This document shows, in pieces, positions 24,211 to 33,173 of a stretch of DNA of 64,000 nt (position 1 is its first letter; the number at the start of each line of letters is the position of its first letter). The position numbers and the translations under genes are program-made. The stretch is taken from contig NZ_QZEX01000002.1 in the NCBI RefSeq assembly GCF_003646465.1, positions 248,001-312,000 on the forward strand, written 5' to 3'. Source of the DNA: Chachezhania antarctica (GTDB lineage Bacteria; Pseudomonadota; Alphaproteobacteria; Rhodobacterales; Rhodobacteraceae). Under the pieces are notes generated by a model. It made no database searches. It saw only the letters and a list, made by a program, of their open reading frames with translations, and was not told where the DNA came from.

Positions 24211-24768
24211 TTACGACTCCGGCAGCATCACCGTATCGATCACGTGGATCACGCCGTTAGACTGGTCGACATCGGCGATGGTCACGGTCGCCATGCGGCC
24301 GCGTTCATCTTCCAGCATGATCTTGTCGCCTTCATAGGTGGCCTGCAGCGTGCAGCCGCCCAGTGTCGGCACCGGGTGGGTGCCGCCATCGTCGTCGACC
24401 ATGGTCTTGATAGCGGTCGACATCGCGTCGGCCGAAACCACGTGGCAGGCGAGGATCTTGGTCAGCATGTCCTTGTTTTCGGGCTTCAGCAGGTTTTCGA
24501 CCGTGCCCTCCTGCAGCTTGCCGAAGGCGTCGTTCGTCGGTGCGAAGACGGTGAAGGGACCGGGGCCCGACAGCGTGTCGACGAGACCGGCAGCCTGGAC
24601 CGCGGCGACCAGCGTGGTGTGATCGGCCGAGTTCACGGCGTTTTCCACGATGGTCTTGGACGGATACATTGCCGCACCGCCCACTTCCGGATTGTCGGCA
24701 GCATAGGCGCCAAAGGTCGTCGCGGCAGTGGCAAGAGCAGCAAGGCCCAGGGTTTTGATCGTTGTCAT
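24211..24768 (-). CDS. secreted fasciclin (FAS1) domain protein
   Basis: A 185-residue exported protein. Residues 1-23 are a signal peptide (MTTIKTLGLAALATAATTFGAYA, cleaved after AYA). The rest is one FAS1 domain with the H1 box PFTVFAPTNDAFGKL and the H2 box GVIHVIDTVMLPES at the end. FAS1 proteins act in cell-surface adhesion or envelope stress; in bacteria they are often controlled by ECF sigma factors. It is divergent from cobS across 305 bases and convergent with the J-domain gene. No cysteine pattern or lipobox is seen apart from three cysteines in the domain. Confidence 0.92.
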   Translation of the reverse strand: MTTIKTLGLAALATAATTFGAYAADNPEVGGAAMYPSKTIVENAVNSADHTTLVAAVQAAGLVDTLSGPGPFTVFAPTNDAFGKLQEGTVENLLKPENKDMLTKILACHVVSADAMSTAIKTMVDDDGGTHPVPTLGGCTLQATYEGDKIMLEDERGRMATVTIADVDQSNGVIHVIDTVMLPES

Positions 24769-25073
24769 GTCAGGTCTCCCGTTTGGTTCGGACTTTAAGA
24801 CACCGGCATTTGCGCCGGATGTGACAGGAGCTACGGGCCCAAGGACCGGATAGTTTCAAATCATCCGGAATTTCCGCATCACGTTGTTGTCGTTTGATCC
24901 GTGAGCGGCGCGCCCTAGGCCCGGGTGCCGCCCCGCTGGGCGATCCGGCGGAAATCCCGTGCCTGTGCCCGGCAAGTGGCGTCCCTCCCCCTTGCCCTTG
25001 CGCGCGTTATGTTGCACCACGTCCCGGTGCGCCCGGAACGCGGGCGCAATCCGGGTTATCAAGGACCAAACGC
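24769..25073. other. divergent intergenic region fasciclin / cobS
   Basis: This 305-base space must carry both promoters. An inverted repeat CCGGAT (24846-24851) with ATCCGG (24863-24868) lies about 80 bases upstream of the fasciclin start. I found no clear cobalamin riboswitch motif and no ORF of note. Confidence 0.4.
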
Positions 25074-26060
25074 ATGGCCGACGGCGCAATCGACATCAAC
25101 GCAAAACCTACCGAAGAAATCTCGGTCCGCGATGTTTTCGGCATCGACACCGACATGATGGTAAAGGGCTTTGCCGAGACCACCGACCGCGTGCCGGCGC
25201 GGGATTCCACCTACAAGTTCGACCCTGACACGACGCTGGCGATTCTGGCGGGCTTCTCGCGCAATCGGCGGGTGATGGTGCAGGGCTATCACGGCACCGG
25301 CAAATCGACGCATATCGAACAGGTCGCCGCGCGCCTGAACTGGCCGGCGGTGCGCGTGAACCTCGACAGCCATATCAGCCGGATCGACCTGATCGGGAAG
25401 GACGCGATCAAGCTGCGCGACGGCATGCAGGTGACGGAGTTCCACGAAGGCATCCTGCCGTGGGCGCTCAGGAACCCCACTGCCATCGTGTTCGACGAAT
25501 ACGATGCGGGCCGCGCCGACGTGATGTTCGTGATCCAGCGGGTGCTGGAACATGACGGCAAGCTGACGCTTCTGGACCAGAACGAGATCATTACGCCCAA
25601 CCCCTATTTCCGCCTGTTCGCCACGGCGAACACGGTGGGTCTGGGCGATACGACGGGGCTTTATCACGGCGTCCAGCAGATCAACCAGGCGCAGATGGAC
25701 CGGTGGAGCCTTGTGGCCACGCTGAACTACCTGAGCCATGACGCCGAATGCGCGATCGTCCTGTCGAAGAACCCGCATTACAACACCCAGGCGGGCCGCA
25801 AGACCGTGTCGCAGATGGTGACGCTGGCGGATCTGACGCGGACGGCGTTCATGAACGGCGATCTGTCGACGGTGATGTCGCCCCGGACGGTGATCACCTG
25901 GGCCGAGAACACCGAGATCTTCCGCAATGTGGGCTATGCTTTCCGCCTGTCGTTCCTGAACAAGTGCGACGAGCTGGAACGCCAGACCGTGGCCGAGTTC
26001 TTCCAGCGCTGCTTCGACGAGGAACTGCCCGAAAGCGCGGCCTCGACCAGCCTGGGCTGA
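25074..26060 (+). CDS. cobS: cobaltochelatase subunit CobS
   Basis: AAA+ ATPase subunit, 328 residues, of the aerobic cobaltochelatase CobNST, which inserts Co2+ into hydrogenobyrinic acid a,c-diamide. Walker A GYHGTGKS is at residues 71-78 and Walker B in [16 protein letters not shown] 25074 ([12 protein letters not shown]) is chosen over a longer frame from 24894 that lacks family similarity. cobT follows after a degenerate stretch and a small gene; cobN is not in the window. No B12 riboswitch was noticed upstream. Confidence 0.96.
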   Translation: MADGAIDINAKPTEEISVRDVFGIDTDMMVKGFAETTDRVPARDSTYKFDPDTTLAILAGFSRNRRVMVQGYHGTGKSTHIEQVAARLNWPAVRVNLDSHISRIDLIGKDAIKLRDGMQVTEFHEGILPWALRNPTAIVFDEYDAGRADVMFVIQRVLEHDGKLTLLDQNEIITPNPYFRLFATANTVGLGDTTGLYHGVQQINQAQMDRWSLVATLNYLSHDAECAIVLSKNPHYNTQAGRKTVSQMVTLADLTRTAFMNGDLSTVMSPRTVITWAENTEIFRNVGYAFRLSFLNKCDELERQTVAEFFQRCFDEELPESAASTSLG

Positions 26061-26100
26061 CCCGCCCGGTTGCGATGACCTGCACCGGTTGGCCTGCGAC

Positions 26101-26179
26101 GGATCGCGGGCCTGCCGCCCCACCCGCCCTCCCCCGTCGGATGCGTTCCGCATCCTCCTTGGCGCCAGCCCCGCGATCC
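26101..26179 (-). repeat. Family D palindromic element, copy 3
   Basis: Outer arms at 26101-26110 and 26170-26179 form a perfect 10-bp inverted repeat (GGATCGCGGG/CCCGCGATCC). The inner hairpin is GGATGCG (26139-26145), TTC, CGCATCC (26149-26155). On the minus strand the hairpin is followed by the G-rich core ending GGGCGGGTGGGG. It begins 40 bases after the cobS stop. Confidence 0.85.
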
Positions 26180-26225
26180 TGATCGGGCGTGGGGACGGAT
26201 TGGGGCGTTGACTTGATCCATTTTT

Positions 26226-26360
26226 CACGGTCGCGATGCGGTTCGTGTCCGCCGCAGCGCCGGCACGCCGGAAGACGTGGCCCGGTGCCGTGGCCTATCT
26301 GGCCGGACCGGGTGGCGATGACGTGACCGGGACCAGTCTGCCCGTGGCCGGTGGTGTGCC
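26226..26360 (+). pseudogene. remnant of a short-chain dehydrogenase C-terminus, frameshifted
   Basis: In one plus frame the sequence reads RRSAGTPEDVAR (from 26253). One base later, in the next frame, it continues AVAYLAGPGGDDVTGTSLPV and AGG. Joined, these give the standard C-terminal block of SDR enzymes (GTPEDVA-AVAYLA...VTGTSLPVAGG). The catalytic YxxxK part is absent and no stop closes the frame at the usual place. It is a short decayed fragment with at least one frameshift, not related in frame to either flanking gene. Confidence 0.7.
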
Positions 26361-26433
26361 GTACCGCATGGAAGGCGCTTGCTTCGGCGATCGGCCAAAA
26401 TCACCGGAACCCGGCCGCCCGGCGACCGAAAAG

Positions 26434-26448
26434 TATGTAAAATACATA
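26434..26448. promoter_or_regulatory. palindrome upstream of the 26501 promoter
   Basis: TATGTA-AAA-TACATA, a perfect 15-base inverted repeat ending 18 bases before the -35 box at 26467. Candidate regulator-binding site; the regulator is unknown. Confidence 0.45.
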
Positions 26449-26466
26449 TCTCTTGTATATACGTTA

Positions 26467-26494
26467 TTGACATGTGCGACGACTGTCATAAAGT
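26467..26494 (+). promoter_or_regulatory. strong sigma70-like promoter, possibly leaderless
   Basis: TTGACA at 26467-26472, a 16-base spacer and TAAAGT at 26489-26494. Transcription would start at or next to the ATG at 26501. An inverted repeat ACGACT (26479-26484) with AGTCGT (26492-26497) overlaps the spacer and the -10 box. Confidence 0.5.
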
Positions 26495-26500
26495 CGTTAC

Positions 26501-26920
26501 ATGCGACACGTTGTCCTTTTCCCACTCGCCCTTCTCTGCTTCGCCGCGCCGGCTTTCGCCGCGACGCGCCTGCCTGACACACCGATGGAACGGGTGGAAA
26601 TCTTCGCCACCTGCGCCGGACGTCTGGATGCCCTGCGCACCCGTCAGGCCGCGCGCCACGATGCGCGGGTTCAGGAAACGACCGACCTGCGCGACGAATT
26701 CGACCTGCTGACCGACGCGATGCTGCCTTACGGCGACGACGAAACCGTGGCCGAAGCAACGCTACAGGCCAAACGCTGGCGGCATCGGGGGTGGAGCGAG
26801 ATCTCCACCCATTTCGGCGACATCGATTATTCCATCAACCTGAAGCGCGCCCGGCGGGCCGAGGTGGGGCTGGACGCCAAGATCGCCGTCTGCACACGGC
26901 TTCTTCTGTCGGCGGACTGA
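26501..26920 (+). CDS. small exported protein of unknown function
   Basis: A 139-residue protein. Residues 1-20 form a clear signal peptide ([20 protein letters not shown]). The mature part is helical and charged, with two cysteines ([11 protein letters not shown] and [10 protein letters not shown]) that could form a disulfide in the periplasm. It sits between cobS and cobT, where many Rhodobacteraceae carry a small hypothetical gene. I do not recognise a named domain. There is no ribosome site upstream, and a promoter is positioned so that the mRNA could begin at the ATG. Confidence 0.75.
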   Translation: MRHVVLFPLALLCFAAPAFAATRLPDTPMERVEIFATCAGRLDALRTRQAARHDARVQETTDLRDEFDLLTDAMLPYGDDETVAEATLQAKRWRHRGWSEISTHFGDIDYSINLKRARRAEVGLDAKIAVCTRLLLSAD

Positions 26921-27041
26921 CGGCACGGCGCCTCAAGGGCACTGGCCAATCCGCGGCCAAGCCACTAGGCTCGTGCGTCAGGACCGCCCGCATGCATTCG
27001 GCCGGTCCGCCTCCCTTGGAACGATGCGCCCGAGCCCCCTG

Positions 27042-28916
27042 ATGAGCAACTCCGACAACCCCGCCGATCCGTTCAAGAAAGCGCTGGCCGAAGCCACCAA
27101 AGTGATGGCCAACGACCGGGATATCACCGTCGCCTATTCGGCCGACGCGCCGGGCCTGTCGGGCGACGCGATGCGCCTGCCCCAGGTCTCGCGCCGGATG
27201 ACGAAGGACGAGGTACTGCTGGCCCGCGGCACGGCCGACGCACTGGCGATGCACCGCAAGTATCACGATGCCGGCGTGCACGCGCGCTATTCGCCCCCCG
27301 GTGACATGGCGCGCGACCTGTATGAATCCATGGAAACCGCCCGCTGCGAAGCGATGGGCGCCCGCGACATGCCCGGCACCGCCGGCAATATCGACGCCAA
27401 GATCGGCGCCGAGGCTGCGCGGCGCGGCTATGACCAGATCCAGACCACCGCCGAAGCACCGCTGGCCGTCGCCGCCGGCTACATGATCCGCCAGATGGCC
27501 ACGGGGCGGGAGCTTCCGCAGGGCGCCAGGAACGTGTTCGATCTCTGGAAGCCGCATATCGAAGAGAAGGCGGGCATGTCGCTGGAGGATCTGAAAGCCA
27601 AGCTTTCGGACCAGACCGATTTCGCCCGCATGGCGCGCCAGATCATCAAGGATCTGGGATATGGCGACCAGCTGGGCGACGATCCCGACCAGGAAGACGA
27701 GAACCAGGAAGACCAGGCGGAAGACGACGCCGAAGAGCAGCCCGATCCCGACAATTCCGGCTCGGAAGAGCAGGAGGACCAGGACGCCGACGCCGATCCC
27801 GAACGCAGCCAGGACGATCAGGACGACCAGGCGCAGGCGCAGGTCTCGATGGACGACGACGCCGATCAGGAGATGGGCGAGGAAACCGAGCTGCCCGAGG
27901 GCGAGGCGCCCATGGATCCGCCCCCGCCGCCCCCGGTCTCGGAAGCCGATCCGAACTACGAAGTCTACATGTCGGACCAGGACGAGGAGATCGCGGCCGA
28001 GGATCTGGCCGAGCCTGCCGAGCTGGAACGCCTGCGGGCCTACCTGGATCAGCAGTTGGAGCCCTTGAAGGGTGCCGTCAGCCGGCTGGCGAACAAGTTG
28101 CAGCGGCGCCTGCAGGCACAACAGAACCGGTCGTGGGAATTCGACCTGGAGGAAGGCATTCTGGACGCAGGACGTCTGGCGCGCGTGGTGGCGAACCCGA
28201 CGACGCCGCTGTCCTTCAAGATCGAGAAGGACACCGAATTCCGCGACACGGTTGTGACGCTGCTGCTCGACAACTCCGGCTCCATGCGCGGCCGCCCGAT
28301 CTCGATCGCGGCGATCTGCGCCGATGTTCTGGCGCGCACGCTGGAACGCTGCGACGTGAAGGTGGAAATCCTGGGCTTCACCACCCGCGCGTGGAAGGGC
28401 GGCATGGCGCGCGAGCAATGGCTGAACGACGGTCGCCCGCAGCAACCGGGCCGCCTGAACGACCTGCGCCACATCATCTACAAGCGCGCCGATGCGCCCT
28501 GGCGCCGCACGCGCGAGAATCTGGGCCTGATGATGAAAGAGGGCCTGCTGAAGGAAAACATCGACGGCGAGGCGCTGGAATGGGCGCACCGGCGGATGGT
28601 GAACCGGCCCGAGGCGCGCAAGATCCTCATGGTGATCTCGGACGGCGCCCCGGTGGACGATTCGACGCTGTCGGTGAACCCGGCCAATTACCTCGAAAAG
28701 CACCTCCGCGACGTGATCGCGATGGTCGAGCGGCGCCGGGCCGTGGAACTTCTGGCCATCGGCATCGGCCACGACGTGACACGCTACTACGACCGCGCGG
28801 TGACGATCACCGATGTCGAACAACTTGCGGGCGCCATGACCGAACAGCTCGCCGCTCTCTTCGACAGCGATCCGCGTGCGCGGGCGCGACTTATGGGGAT
28901 CCGGAAAGCCAGCTGA
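27042..28916 (+). CDS. cobT: cobaltochelatase subunit CobT
   Basis: A 624-residue partner of CobS in the CobNST cobalt chelatase. The N-terminal helical part is followed by a strongly acidic, Gln/Asp/Glu-rich stretch (about residues 205-300) and a proline run (MDPPPPPPV). A C-terminal von Willebrand A domain carries the MIDAS motif in [11 protein letters not shown] (residues about 405-415). ATG 27042 ([13 protein letters not shown]) is preferred; ATG 27024 is in frame and possible. The gene is 121 bases after the small exported gene and may have its own promoter. Two inverted family B repeats follow its stop. Confidence 0.95.
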   Translation: MSNSDNPADPFKKALAEATKVMANDRDITVAYSADAPGLSGDAMRLPQVSRRMTKDEVLLARGTADALAMHRKYHDAGVHARYSPPGDMARDLYESMETARCEAMGARDMPGTAGNIDAKIGAEAARRGYDQIQTTAEAPLAVAAGYMIRQMATGRELPQGARNVFDLWKPHIEEKAGMSLEDLKAKLSDQTDFARMARQIIKDLGYGDQLGDDPDQEDENQEDQAEDDAEEQPDPDNSGSEEQEDQDADADPERSQDDQDDQAQAQVSMDDDADQEMGEETELPEGEAPMDPPPPPPVSEADPNYEVYMSDQDEEIAAEDLAEPAELERLRAYLDQQLEPLKGAVSRLANKLQRRLQAQQNRSWEFDLEEGILDAGRLARVVANPTTPLSFKIEKDTEFRDTVVTLLLDNSGSMRGRPISIAAICADVLARTLERCDVKVEILGFTTRAWKGGMAREQWLNDGRPQQPGRLNDLRHIIYKRADAPWRRTRENLGLMMKEGLLKENIDGEALEWAHRRMVNRPEARKILMVISDGAPVDDSTLSVNPANYLEKHLRDVIAMVERRRAVELLAIGIGHDVTRYYDRAVTITDVEQLAGAMTEQLAALFDSDPRARARLMGIRKAS

Positions 28917-28941
28917 CGACGCGCAGGCGTTGGCCCGTGAC

Positions 28942-29008
28942 GGGGGCTCTGCCCCCGCCGCGCCCTTCCGGGGCGCGACTCCCCCGAGGTATTTCTGGAC
29001 CAAAGAAG
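28942..29008 (+). repeat. Family B composite repeat, copy 3
   Basis: GGGGGC-TCT-GCCCCC, a 20-base GC-rich spacer with CGCCCCGGAAG-type pairing, then CCCCCGAGGTATTTCTGGACC and AAAGAAG. It starts 26 bases after the cobT stop. Confidence 0.85.
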
Positions 29009-29037
29009 CCCGGCAACCACGTCACCTGTGGCCTTGT

Positions 29038-29104
29038 CTTCCTTGGTCATCCAAATACCTCGGGGGAGTTCGGCGCCGCGCGCCGGGCGAGGGCAGAGCC
29101 CCCG
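29038..29104 (-). repeat. Family B composite repeat, copy 4 (inverted to copy 3)
   Basis: Minus-strand copy: GGGGGCTCTGCCC, spacer, CCCCCGAGGTATTTGG then GACCAAGGAAG. Copies 3 and 4 point at each other across 29 bases and could fold into one hairpin of about 160 nt after cobT. Confidence 0.85.
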
Positions 29105-29181
29105 GCGCCGCTGGACATCCCGCGCCCGGATCCGCAAGGTGCTCTCCGCCCGCAACCGCCATTTTCCGCAGGAGCGTCCAG

Positions 29182-30975
29182 ATGTTTCAGAGTTTCGATG
29201 TCACCGCCCGACCCGAACAGGGGCCGCCGCGCCTTGCCGCGCTGCGCGAGACCTTCGCGGCGCTGGGGGTCGACGGTGTCATCGTGCCGCGGGCAGATGC
29301 CTACCAGGGCGAGTACGTGGCCGATTGCGATGCGCGGCTGGCGTGGCTGACGGGGTTCACGGGCTCGGCCGGGTTCTGCGTGGCACTGAAGGATATCGCC
29401 GGGGTCTTCATCGACGGGCGTTACCGCACGCAGGTCAAGGCACAGGTCGCGCGCGATTTCACGCCCGTGCCCTGGCCCGATATCCGTCTGGCCGAATGGC
29501 TGAAGGAACAGCTGCCGCAGGGCGGCACGGTGGGTTTCGATCCGTGGCTGCATACCGTGTCGGAGATCGAGACGGCGCGGAGTGCGCTGGAAGGCTCGGG
29601 CATCACGCTGAAACCGCTCGACGCAAATCCGGTGGATGCGATCTGGACGGATCGGCCGGCGCCGCCATCGGCCCCCGTTCGCGCACATCCGCTTGAGTTC
29701 GCAGGCGAAAGTGCCGAGAGTAAACGCGGGCGGCTGGCCAGTGCCCTGCAAGAGGCCGGGCATCGCGCCGCGGTGCTGACGCTGCCCGACAGCATCATGT
29801 GGCTCTTGAACATCCGGGGCAGCGACGTCGCGCACAACCCCGTGGCGCAGGGCTTTGCGGTTCTGCACGACAGTGGCCATGTCGATTTGTTCATGGCGCC
29901 CGCGAAGCTGGAGGGCCTATCCGATCACCTGGGCGCCGGCGTCGCGATCTGCGCGCCCGAGACGTTCATCGCCCACCTGGGCACCCTGCCCGGCCCCGTG
30001 CGCGTCGATCGCAGCTCGGCCCCCTACCTACTCTCCCAGATCCTGGGCGACCGCGTGGCTTACGGTGATGACCCTTGCGTCATGCCCAAGGCCTGCAAGA
30101 ACGAGGCCGAGATCGAGGGCGCGGCCGAGGCCCATCTGCGCGATGGCGCAGCGATGGTGGAACTGCTGGCGTGGCTCGATGCGCAGGCCCCCGGCACCGT
30201 GACCGAGATCGACGTCGTCAAGCAGCTGGAAACCCGCCGCCGGCAGGACAACGCGCTGCAGGACATCAGTTTCGAGACGATCTCCGGCAGCGGTCCAAAC
30301 GGCGCCATCATGCATTACCGCGTGACGGAGGAGACCGACCGTACCCTGCAGGACGGCGAACTGCTCGTGCTGGACAGCGGCGGGCAGTACCTGGACGGCA
30401 CCACCGACATCACCCGGACCATCGCCGTGGGGGAACCGACACTGGACGCGCGCGAGGCCTTCACCCGCGTGCTGCAGGGCATGATCGCCATGTCGCGGCT
30501 GGTCTGGCCCAAGGGGCTGGCGGGCCGGGATATCGAGGCCGTGGGGCGGATGCCGCTGTGGCTGGCGGGACAGGATTTCAACCACGGGTTGGGGCACGGC
30601 GTGGGCGCTTACCTGTCGGTCCATGAAGGGCCGGTGCGGCTTTCCCGCGTCAGCACCATCCCGCTGGAACCCGGCATGATCCTGTCGAACGAGCCCGGAT
30701 ACTACCGCGAAGGTGCCTTCGGAATCCGGATCGAGAACCTGATCGTCGTCCGCAAGGCGCCTGCCTTGCCCACCGCGGATCCGGAACGTAACATGCTTGC
30801 GTGGCAGACGCTGACATTTGTTCCTATTGACCAACGCCTCATCGTGCCCGATATGTTGACGCGGGCCGAAAGGGATTGGCTCAATGAATACCACGCAGAA
30901 GTGACCAGGGTGATCGCTCCACGCGTGTCCGAAACAGCGCGCTCGTGGCTGGAGACTGCGACGCGGTCGATCTGA
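29182..30975 (+). CDS. Xaa-Pro aminopeptidase (M24B family)
   Basis: A 597-residue aminopeptidase P family enzyme with two creatinase-like N-terminal domains and a C-terminal pita-bread domain. It removes N-terminal residues that precede proline. Metal ligands are seen in LVLDSGGQYLDGTTDITRT (two Asp), GLGHGVGAYLSVHEGP (His), NEPGYY (Glu) and GIRIENLIVV (Glu). ATG 29182 (MFQSFDVTARPEQ) follows an AGGAG site. Length matches the long, eukaryote-like form common in alphaproteobacteria. Presumably cytoplasmic, as no signal peptide is present. Confidence 0.93.
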   Translation: MFQSFDVTARPEQGPPRLAALRETFAALGVDGVIVPRADAYQGEYVADCDARLAWLTGFTGSAGFCVALKDIAGVFIDGRYRTQVKAQVARDFTPVPWPDIRLAEWLKEQLPQGGTVGFDPWLHTVSEIETARSALEGSGITLKPLDANPVDAIWTDRPAPPSAPVRAHPLEFAGESAESKRGRLASALQEAGHRAAVLTLPDSIMWLLNIRGSDVAHNPVAQGFAVLHDSGHVDLFMAPAKLEGLSDHLGAGVAICAPETFIAHLGTLPGPVRVDRSSAPYLLSQILGDRVAYGDDPCVMPKACKNEAEIEGAAEAHLRDGAAMVELLAWLDAQAPGTVTEIDVVKQLETRRRQDNALQDISFETISGSGPNGAIMHYRVTEETDRTLQDGELLVLDSGGQYLDGTTDITRTIAVGEPTLDAREAFTRVLQGMIAMSRLVWPKGLAGRDIEAVGRMPLWLAGQDFNHGLGHGVGAYLSVHEGPVRLSRVSTIPLEPGMILSNEPGYYREGAFGIRIENLIVVRKAPALPTADPERNMLAWQTLTFVPIDQRLIVPDMLTRAERDWLNEYHAEVTRVIAPRVSETARSWLETATRSI

Positions 30976-30991
30976 CATCACAGCGTTACAT

Positions 30992-31016
30992 GTTCCGGTA
31001 ACCACTCCCCCGGAAC
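30992..31016. promoter_or_regulatory. hairpin between the aminopeptidase and DUF427 genes
   Basis: GTTCCGG at 30992-30998 and CCGGAAC at 31010-31016 form a perfect 7-bp stem. It lacks a T-run. It lies 17 bases after one stop codon and 23 bases before the next ATG. Confidence 0.45.
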
Positions 31017-31039
31017 TGCGTTCATGACGGAGGCTTCAC

Positions 31040-31384
31040 ATGGCCGACCATATCAAGATCCGCAAGGCGGAAGGCACCTGGGTAGTCCGCTCGGGCGGGG
31101 CCGTTCTGGCCGAAACGAACAACGCGCTGGAGTTGAGCGAAGGCGATTATGCCTCCGTCTACTATTTCCCGCGCGAAGACATCGCGATGGCGTTCCTTGA
31201 CCGGACCGACAAGACCACCAATTGCCCGTGGAAGGGCGATGCCAATTACTTTTCCATCGTCAGCCAGTCGGGCACGATCGAGAATGCCGCCTGGACCTAC
31301 GAGAACCCCAACGACGACGTGGCCGACATCAAGGGCTACCTCGCGTTCTATTCCAGCGACGACGTGACCGTCGAACGGGTCTGA
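31040..31384 (+). CDS. DUF427 domain protein
   Basis: A 114-residue single-domain protein. The DUF427 pattern is clear: VVRSGGAVLAETNNALELSE, VYYFPREDIAMAFLDRTDKT, TNCPWKGDANYFSI and NDDVADIKGYLAFYSSDDV. The conserved Tyr-Phe-Pro-x-x-Asp and Cys-Pro-x-Lys-Gly-x-x motifs are present. The family's biochemical role is unsettled. An ATG at 31040 follows a GGAGG site. The next gene is convergent, four bases away. Confidence 0.9.
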   Translation: MADHIKIRKAEGTWVVRSGGAVLAETNNALELSEGDYASVYYFPREDIAMAFLDRTDKTTNCPWKGDANYFSIVSQSGTIENAAWTYENPNDDVADIKGYLAFYSSDDVTVERV

Positions 31385-31388
31385 CGCT

Positions 31389-32327
31389 TCAGCGCTTCTT
31401 GTCGTCGTCCCGCCCCGGCCCCGTGCCGCGGATCGACACGAAACGCGACAGAAGATCGAACCAGAACGGCGCCCCCAGCGACAGCGCGAAGGCCGTGATC
31501 ACAAGACCGATCAGCTTGTAGGGCGTGACCAGGACCGTGCCTGCCCCGGCCAGCATACCTGTCGTCGCGGTGGTGTCGTCCTGCCGCAGCAGCGGGTCGC
31601 CGCTCCAGCCCAGGGGCAGCGGGCGGATGAGGTCGATCATATCGTTCACCGACCCGGGCGCCTCTCCCTCCGATTGCACGGTTTGCTCCGCGACCGAGAC
31701 GAGTTGCGAACGCAGCACCTCGTCGCTCCACAGCGCGCCGGCGATACGGATCGTGTCGGCGTTCAGCACCACGGCGATGGCCAGCGCGATGAGAAACGAG
31801 ATCAGCTGCATCCAGCGTTTGAAGACACCGGCAGTGCGTTCCATCGTGGTATCGAACCAGTCTTCGACATAGGCGCGCACAGTGTCCGCGCGGGCGTCGG
31901 CGTCGCCTGCGACCTGCGCCAGCACGCCGCCGAAGATCGTGTCCTCCCCCGCCGAGTTCGCCAGATCACGGAAGGTGGTGACAGGATGCGGTTCGGGCAG
32001 GTTCCGGTTCTTTTCGGCCAGTTCCGCCGCGGCGAAAAGGCCCGAGACGAAGGTCCGGGCATGGATGTAGCTGGGCGCCTTCCGCCCCACGACCTTGCCA
32101 TCCCGCAGCCGCCCGTCGCGCGAGACGGAGCGGATGATCGGCGTTTCCCAGAAAGTCTCGCGCAGGTCGGTATCGTCCAGCAGGCGGTTGATCTCGGAAA
32201 ACAGGACCCGCGCGCGCAGGCGCAGGGCAGAGCCTATGGCCTCGGTGATACTGACGCAGACAAGAGACAGCACGAGGTAGGTCAGGATCAGGCCGATGGC
32301 GACATCGATGATGGTTGTCGTGAACAT
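31389..32327 (-). CDS. membrane protein of unknown function
   Basis: A 312-residue protein with an N-terminal hydrophobic segment (IIDVAIGLILTYLVLSLVCVSI), one near residues 165-185 (LISFLIALAIAVVLN) and one near 258-280 (YKLIGLVITAFALSLGAPFWF). The loop between the first two is soluble and charged. ATG 32327 (MFTTTIIDVAIG) is chosen over an upstream start because it begins directly before the membrane segment. The C-terminus is basic/acidic (GRDDDKKR). I do not recognise a family with certainty. Neighbours give no hint. Confidence 0.65.
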   Translation of the reverse strand: MFTTTIIDVAIGLILTYLVLSLVCVSITEAIGSALRLRARVLFSEINRLLDDTDLRETFWETPIIRSVSRDGRLRDGKVVGRKAPSYIHARTFVSGLFAAAELAEKNRNLPEPHPVTTFRDLANSAGEDTIFGGVLAQVAGDADARADTVRAYVEDWFDTTMERTAGVFKRWMQLISFLIALAIAVVLNADTIRIAGALWSDEVLRSQLVSVAEQTVQSEGEAPGSVNDMIDLIRPLPLGWSGDPLLRQDDTTATTGMLAGAGTVLVTPYKLIGLVITAFALSLGAPFWFDLLSRFVSIRGTGPGRDDDKKR

Positions 32328-32437
32328 GCGCGCACCCTTTCGCATCGGGCCCGCCTCAATTTCGGGCCCGGCTACGGCAAGACTAGCGGCATGACTGCAT
32401 CATGCGAAGGATTTTCGGGTTTGGGTTGTGCGGCGCC

Positions 32438-32956
32438 TCAGGCCCGGCGACGCGGGACCTGCTTGACGTTCAACCGGGCTTCCAGCGCATCTCGCACCGG
32501 CGGCGTGACAAAGCGCGAGACATCGCCGCCAAGGCGCGCGATTTCCTTCACCAGTTTCGACGCGATGGCCTGGTGCTTGGCCTCGGCCATCAGGAACACG
32601 GTTTCGACCGAATCGTCCAAGGCGCGGTTCATGCCGACCATCTGGAATTCGTATTCGAAATCGGCGACAGCACGCAGCCCGCGCACGATGATCTGGGCCC
32701 CCACGTCATGGGCGCAATCGATCAGCAGGTTTTCGAACGGATGCACGACGATCTCCGTCCCCATTTCCTCCTGAAGCGGGTCGGTCTCGTGCTTGATCAT
32801 GCGGACACGTTCTTCCAGCGTGAACAACGGGCCCTTGTCGCGGTTGATCGCCGCGCCGATGACCAGCTTGTCGACCAGGGTTGCCGCGCGGCGGATGATG
32901 TCGATATGGCCCAGCGTGATCGGGTCGAACGTGCCGGGATAGAGCCCCACGCGCAT
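32438..32956 (-). CDS. coaD: pantetheine-phosphate adenylyltransferase
   Basis: Penultimate enzyme of coenzyme A synthesis; it transfers AMP to 4'-phosphopantetheine. 172 residues, slightly longer than the 159 of E. coli. The nucleotidyltransferase motif PGTFDPITLGH is at residues 7-17, and the second conserved region is RGLRAVADFEYEFQM. ATG 32956 (MRVGLYPGTFDP) gives the standard N-terminus; it is preceded by a GAGGAG site. The C-terminal tail VKQVPRRRA is basic. Stands alone. Confidence 0.95.
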   Translation of the reverse strand: MRVGLYPGTFDPITLGHIDIIRRAATLVDKLVIGAAINRDKGPLFTLEERVRMIKHETDPLQEEMGTEIVVHPFENLLIDCAHDVGAQIIVRGLRAVADFEYEFQMVGMNRALDDSVETVFLMAEAKHQAIASKLVKEIARLGGDVSRFVTPPVRDALEARLNVKQVPRRRA

Positions 32957-33095
32957 GGCAGTCTCCTCAGGGGGAAAGAGTCGAAACGTTTTTCGATCAA
33001 CAGGTAACTTTGTTGCGCAAGCAAACACGTCGGTCCCGCCTTTGCAAGGCCGACTGCCTGTATCTTGCGCAATTTATGACCGCCACCTGACGGTG

Positions 33096-33121
33096 GGGCG
33101 CCGGCCTCCCCTCCGGCGCCC
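33096..33121. terminator. strong GC hairpin between coaD and the CBS gene
   Basis: GGGCGCCGG at 33096-33104 and CCGGCGCCC at 33113-33121 form a perfect 9-bp stem with an 8-base loop. Lacks a T-run. It lies upstream of coaD and downstream of the CBS gene, both on the minus strand. Confidence 0.5.
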
Positions 33122-33173
33122 GCGCCCGCCAGGATGAAAGGGGCAGGTCCTCCCTCCCGCCCCTCCCGGCGGG

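Larger units (their letters stand above)
26061..26500. other. intergenic region cobS to the 26501 gene
   Basis: This 440-base space contains family D copy 3 (26101-26179), a frameshifted SDR remnant (about 26226-26360), a TATGTA/TACATA palindrome and a strong promoter-like sequence. From 26430 on the composition becomes markedly AT-rich compared with the rest of the window. Confidence 0.7.

Noticed and set aside
24769-25073. Cobalamin riboswitch before cobS
   Set aside because: No convincing B12-box core or long conserved fold was seen in the 305 bases; a covariance search would settle it.
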